A stretch of DNA of 8,159 bases from Candidatus Pacearchaeota archaeon. GTDB taxonomy: Archaea; Nanobdellota; Nanobdellia; Pacearchaeales; GW2011-AR1. Numbering within the stretch: the first letter of the stretch is position 1; each line of letters starts with the position of its first letter. Below the pieces are notes generated by a model. It searched no databases and was not told where the DNA came from. It saw only the letters and a program-made list of their open reading frames with translations. The stretch spans positions 1 through 8,159 of the forward strand of contig JAUYJY010000035.1 in assembly GCA_030699205.1 (NCBI GenBank), written 5' to 3'. Of this stretch, positions 5,617 through 8,159 are shown in pieces. The position numbers and the translations under genes were made by a program.

Positions 5617-5662
5617 AGATTTCTTATTATAATTTCTTCTTAACTCTTTCAATCAATTTATT
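5617..5662. repeat. 46-bp direct repeat, copy 2
   Basis: Same orientation as 3289-3334, three mismatches. Here it forms the 3' end of the 336-aa gene plus 10 nt beyond its stop codon. The two copies bracket the HAD / kinase-like / GRDP-like block. Confidence 0.75.
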
Positions 5663-6637
5663 CATTTCTCTAATTCCTTGACTATAAGATTCCCTCGTGA
5701 TATAATGCTCTGAATATGCTCTTCCCAAAGTGCTTTTTTTCATATTCAATTTTCTTAATGTTCTTGCAGAATCCCCAAACTTGGCTTTTTTAATCTCTCC
5801 AATTTGACTTCTCCAATCCTTTGCTTCCATCAAAGTTCTCCGATTCCAATAATAACTTAAAAAAATCGCGAAAATAATTAAAAACCCAATGACAAAAAAT
5901 AAGATATAATTTGAATAATCTATGATGTTATCGATTGGACTTAAATTAGCCCCGGCAACTGTAAAAATCAAAGAAGAAGTTCCTTTCACCCCTTGATTAG
6001 TCGCAGAACCAATTACAACATAAGTTTCTCCGGATTCTAATTCAGCAGTTTGAATATTCTCATTAAATGTCAATTCCCTATTCACATAAACTATCCTGCT
6101 TTCTTCTTCTAATTCAAGCCCATTTTTTAGTAAAACTTTAATTTCAAAAAAAGCTTCTGTATTTTGTGAATTAACATTAAATACTGTAACTCCTAAATCA
6201 AAAGTTCCCAAAGGAACATTCAACAATTCAGGACCCTCACTAAACGCCAAATCAAAAGTTCTCCCAGCGTCCTCATTTTCAAAAATAACTAAGATTTCAT
6301 TAGATGCCCCAGTATAATCTGAAATATTAATAACCCCAACATAAACTCCTGCAGGCAAACCAGAATTAAAAACAATATTAAAATGCCCTGAAATATTAGA
6401 ACCCACCTCAACCGCCTCGGGAACAGTAAAAAAATCAAAAATACTATTTTTCTCAAGATTTAATATAATCATTTCCCCATTATTGAAGAAATTAAATTCA
6501 GCTGTATGTGTTTGCCCTCTCGGAACAACAACCTTAACAATATCAGTATTAAAAGAAATATCTTCTACGCCTGCATAAACCTGCGATGTAAAAAAAAACA
6601 TAATCAAAAATATAAACAAGAAATATCTAACTTTCAT
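5627..6637 (-). CDS. Secreted single-pass membrane protein with beta domains and cytoplasmic basic tail (336 aa)
   Basis: An N-terminal signal peptide (1-22: MKVR, hydrophobic core, likely cleavage after VYA) is followed by about 210 residues of beta-rich Ig-like extracellular sequence (for example PAGVYVGVINIS, 95-106). A membrane helix spans about 243-263, then a positively charged cytoplasmic tail (264-336). The tail ends in LGRAYSEHYITRESYSQG (304-321), which resembles the short 'Y-x-x-G-x-I-T-x-E-E-Y' (SHOCT-like) helical motif, and a Lys-rich end. Topology is outside-in with the tail in the cytoplasm. The start ATG overlaps the stop of the upstream gene (ATGA), so translation is coupled and the two products probably work together in the envelope. 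No enzyme motif is seen. The end of the gene is duplicated at 3289-3334. Confidence 0.85.
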   Translation of the reverse strand: MKVRYFLFIFLIMFFFTSQVYAGVEDISFNTDIVKVVVPRGQTHTAEFNFFNNGEMIILNLEKNSIFDFFTVPEAVEVGSNISGHFNIVFNSGLPAGVYVGVINISDYTGASNEILVIFENEDAGRTFDLAFSEGPELLNVPLGTFDLGVTVFNVNSQNTEAFFEIKVLLKNGLELEEESRIVYVNRELTFNENIQTAELESGETYVVIGSATNQGVKGTSSLIFTVAGANLSPIDNIIDYSNYILFFVIGFLIIFAIFLSYYWNRRTLMEAKDWRSQIGEIKKAKFGDSARTLRKLNMKKSTLGRAYSEHYITRESYSQGIREMNKLIERVKKKL

Positions 6638-7896
6638 TTTCTTCCTCGTTTATTATTAGAAATTGCCTTTTTTAACATCTTCCCTCTTTCGCTCTTCTTC
6701 TTATTATAATGCCTTATTAAAATAACTACAATGATTATAACTATCAAAAGAACAATTAAAGCAATATAGGTTAACAAGCTGATACTTGTCTCCGTAATTC
6801 TAAATTGGGCGCTTGAGGAAGCAAACCCGCCTGAATAAGACAATTCAACTCCTGCAACATAATCCCCGGCAGGCAAATCTTTTACAGAATATATTTTATT
6901 AAAACTCTCATAATCTCTCACAAATCTTTCTTCTGTTTCTGAAAACAAGGTTTTACCATTAAAATCTTTTACAATATACTTCAATTCTGCATCAACTCCA
7001 TCGCCTCCAATCTCTGTAAGCTCTACAAAAACGGGCAAATCTTCTCCAAGATTAATAACTTTGAATCTCTCCGGAATGGTTACGGAAACATCAAACAAAG
7101 TGTCCTCGCTAATAACATTAATCAATAAAGCAACTTCTTTCTTCAAATTCCCTGAAGTGAAAATAATCTTTCCGGGATAAATCCCAGGCGCAGACACACC
7201 GATAGTTAGAAATAGTTGTTCTCCGTCTCCCTTCTTCAAGTGAATCTCATTTTTATTAATCCCAACAAAACCCTTTATTCCTGTTACGCTTACATTAATA
7301 TCTAAATCAAAATCCCCATTATTGTAAACCCTAATCTCTCTCATATCAGTAACGCCTGAAACAATATCAACACTCACCTCTGAAGGAATAACATTAAAGT
7401 TTCTTTTTTTGTAACTTGCTCCGCCACCGCCTCCTCCTCCGCCCGCAGCCTCCCCGCCACCTGCAGGAAGAGAAATAGTAAAAGTAACTAAACTTGAATT
7501 TTCATTGGCGTTCGTATCATTTGCATAAACTGCCCAAGTATTACTTCCTTCAGAACTTGTAATTCCTGTAACATTGCTCCCGCATGTTATCGTCGTGTTA
7601 GTCACTCCCTGATTTAAACTATACCAACAGCTATTTAATGCATTATCTGAAACGGCATATGTAATTTCAGTCCGGTGCGATGTATATGTAGTACTCTCAG
7701 GAGAAGTTATGGATATTAAAGGAATTGTTAAATCTGTGCCTTCAACTGTTAAAGAAAGAACCCCGCTTTCAATAGCTTGAGCAGTCAAAAAACTTTTTGA
7801 TTCGCTATATACCTTTAAAGAAAAATAAAGCCCTAAAAAAGAAATCCCCACAATCACAATTAAAACAAACAAAACAAAAGAATTCCTCTTTTTCAT
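6634..7896 (-). CDS. Membrane-anchored surface protein with Ig-like domains and Gly linker (420 aa)
   Basis: An N-terminal hydrophobic segment (about 6-26, after MKKRNS) acts as signal or anchor. An Ig-like domain (about 58-142) has Cys90 and Cys105 placed to form a disulphide and many NxS/T sequons (for example NTT, NVT, NDT, NSS), matching a domain common in DPANN surface proteins. An octaglycine-bearing linker (145-160) leads to two further beta domains (about 165-262 and 265-368) with the PGIYPGKIIF and LPAGDYVAGV strand patterns of COG1470/NEW3-type membrane proteins. A C-terminal helix (373-394) ends in a strongly basic tail (RHYNKKK to KRGRK). With two hydrophobic ends, either the first is cleaved or the protein spans the membrane twice. 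First gene of a two-gene operon; the promoter lies 22-29 nt upstream. Confidence 0.85.
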   Translation of the reverse strand: MKKRNSFVLFVLIVIVGISFLGLYFSLKVYSESKSFLTAQAIESGVLSLTVEGTDLTIPLISITSPESTTYTSHRTEITYAVSDNALNSCWYSLNQGVTNTTITCGSNVTGITSSEGSNTWAVYANDTNANENSSLVTFTISLPAGGGEAAGGGGGGGGASYKKRNFNVIPSEVSVDIVSGVTDMREIRVYNNGDFDLDINVSVTGIKGFVGINKNEIHLKKGDGEQLFLTIGVSAPGIYPGKIIFTSGNLKKEVALLINVISEDTLFDVSVTIPERFKVINLGEDLPVFVELTEIGGDGVDAELKYIVKDFNGKTLFSETEERFVRDYESFNKIYSVKDLPAGDYVAGVELSYSGGFASSSAQFRITETSISLLTYIALIVLLIVIIIVVILIRHYNKKKSERGKMLKKAISNNKRGRK

Positions 7897-7917
7897 TGAA
7901 TATCAAACAAAACCATT

Positions 7918-7925
7918 CTTAAATA
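7918..7925 (-). promoter_or_regulatory. TATA-like box of the surface-protein operon
   Basis: TATTTAAG on the minus strand, with BRE-like AGAAAAG just upstream, centred 26 nt before the ATG at 7896. The repeat element E begins only 12 nt further upstream, so it could affect this promoter. Confidence 0.55.
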
Positions 7926-7936
7926 CTTTTCTTGTT

Positions 7937-8018
7937 ATGGATAACTGCATTGATTACATGACAATATTTTAGCAGTTATCCATTAGAGATGACATGAGAA
8001 TTCTAGTTAAAGCCTAAC
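7937..8018. repeat. Structured hairpin element, copy E
   Basis: A perfect 12-bp dyad ATGGATAACTGC (7937-7948) / GCAGTTATCCAT (7972-7983) with a 23-nt loop. The loop carries TTGATTA (7950-7956), ACAAT and TTTT, in the same order as in copy F. Downstream are TAGAG (7984-7988) and GAGAATTCT (7996-8004), both also in F. A small dyad TAGTTA (8004-8009) / TAACTA (8015-8020) closes the unit and runs into copy D. The stem sequence is unrelated to those of A-D. Confidence 0.8.
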
Positions 8019-8095
8019 TATAGTCTAAGACATTTATAATTGAAAGGTATTTGTCTTAAACTATTAGCGGAAGAACAAAAAACTGTTCAAAATAT
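8019..8095. repeat. Structured hairpin element, copy D (near-identical to A, truncated)
   Basis: 77 bp matching 2116-2192 with one change (8059 A for G), which turns one C-G pair of the first stem into C-A (or G-U if read leftward). Stem 8020-8032 / 8052-8064. The match stops abruptly inside the second dyad: the CTTCTGCTA arm of A is missing, and copy F begins at the junction. TTCTGTTGA at 8102-8110 could pair weakly with TAGCGGAA as a substitute. Confidence 0.85.
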
Positions 8096-8159
8096 GGACA
8101 ATTCTGTTGATTAGCACAATTGTTTTCAGAATTGTACAAATAGAGAATTCTGGACAAAT
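8094..8159. repeat. Structured hairpin element, copy F (runs off the window)
   Basis: Starts ATGGA like E. Perfect 9-bp dyad ACAATTCTG (8098-8106) / CAGAATTGT (8127-8135). The 20-nt loop has TTGATTA, ACAAT and TTTT in the same order as E although the stem differs. TAGAG (8141-8145) overlaps GAGAATTCT (8143-8151) downstream. TGGACAA occurs at 8095-8101 and again at 8152-8158. The element may be incomplete at the right edge. Confidence 0.7.

Noticed and set aside
6506..6709. Plus-strand frame of 67 codons
   Set aside because: Lies antisense to the junction of the two surface-protein genes; no promoter and no family resemblance.
7984..8004. Box C/D sRNA (GATGA-like word in copy E)
   Set aside because: No proper RTGATGA C box and CTGA D box at the right spacing, and the other copies lack the word.
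8004..8020. Integron attC-like site (GCCTAAC fits RYYYAAC)
   Set aside because: No matching GTTRRRY partner at the far arm of any element, no extrahelical-base pattern and no integrase; the match is short enough for chance.

Overview
The window looks like a piece of a compact, AT-rich archaeal genome, most likely a DPANN archaeon of the Woesearchaeota/Pacearchaeota kind. Evidence: an archaeal Kae1 (KEOPS subunit) gene; A/T-only TATA-like boxes of the TTTATAAA / TTTAAATA type placed about 25 nt before several start codons (leaderless transcription); one clear Shine-Dalgarno gene; and two secreted or membrane-anchored beta-domain surface proteins. The lineage is inferred from style and was not tested by a search.

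Layout. 1-141 is the 3' end of an unidentified plus-strand gene that converges on kae1 (158-1141, minus). An AT-rich gap (1142-1492) leads to a 59-aa very basic protein (1493-1672, minus) and a DUF192-like protein (1742-2083, minus). The gap 2084-2672 holds three structured repeat elements. A small coiled-coil protein (2673-3008, minus) follows. Next come a dyad-rich stretch with mutually exclusive helices (3120-3289) and a 48-codon ORF (3299-3445, minus) whose 3' end duplicates that of a gene 2.3 kb away. A three-gene block follows: a HAD hydrolase (3514-4113, plus), converging with an APH-like kinase-fold protein (4120-4932, minus) that lies downstream of a GRDP/DUF1399-like protein (4974-5516, minus). 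A two-gene surface-protein operon (7896 to 5627, minus, ATGA overlap) fills the right part. Three more repeat elements (7937-8159) end the window.

The most notable feature is a family of hairpin elements in two clusters (2117-2506 and 7937-8159). Each copy has a 9-13 bp stem whose sequence differs between most copies while pairing is kept, a 17-23 nt loop with recurrent sequence, and a second dyad downstream. The loops and the second dyad group the copies into one family. Two copies (2116-2192 and 8019-8095) are identical except at one base, which indicates recent copying or gene conversion. Both clusters begin directly behind the promoter region of a minus-strand gene. The function is unknown: small structured RNAs, structure-recognised recombination or insertion sites, and regulatory DNA are all possible.

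How the genes relate: Kae1 is housekeeping tRNA modification (t6A37). The two surface proteins are evidently co-translated and probably form one envelope assembly with cytoplasmic basic tails. The HAD/kinase/GRDP-like block is the most accessory-looking part, and a 46-bp direct repeat flanks it.
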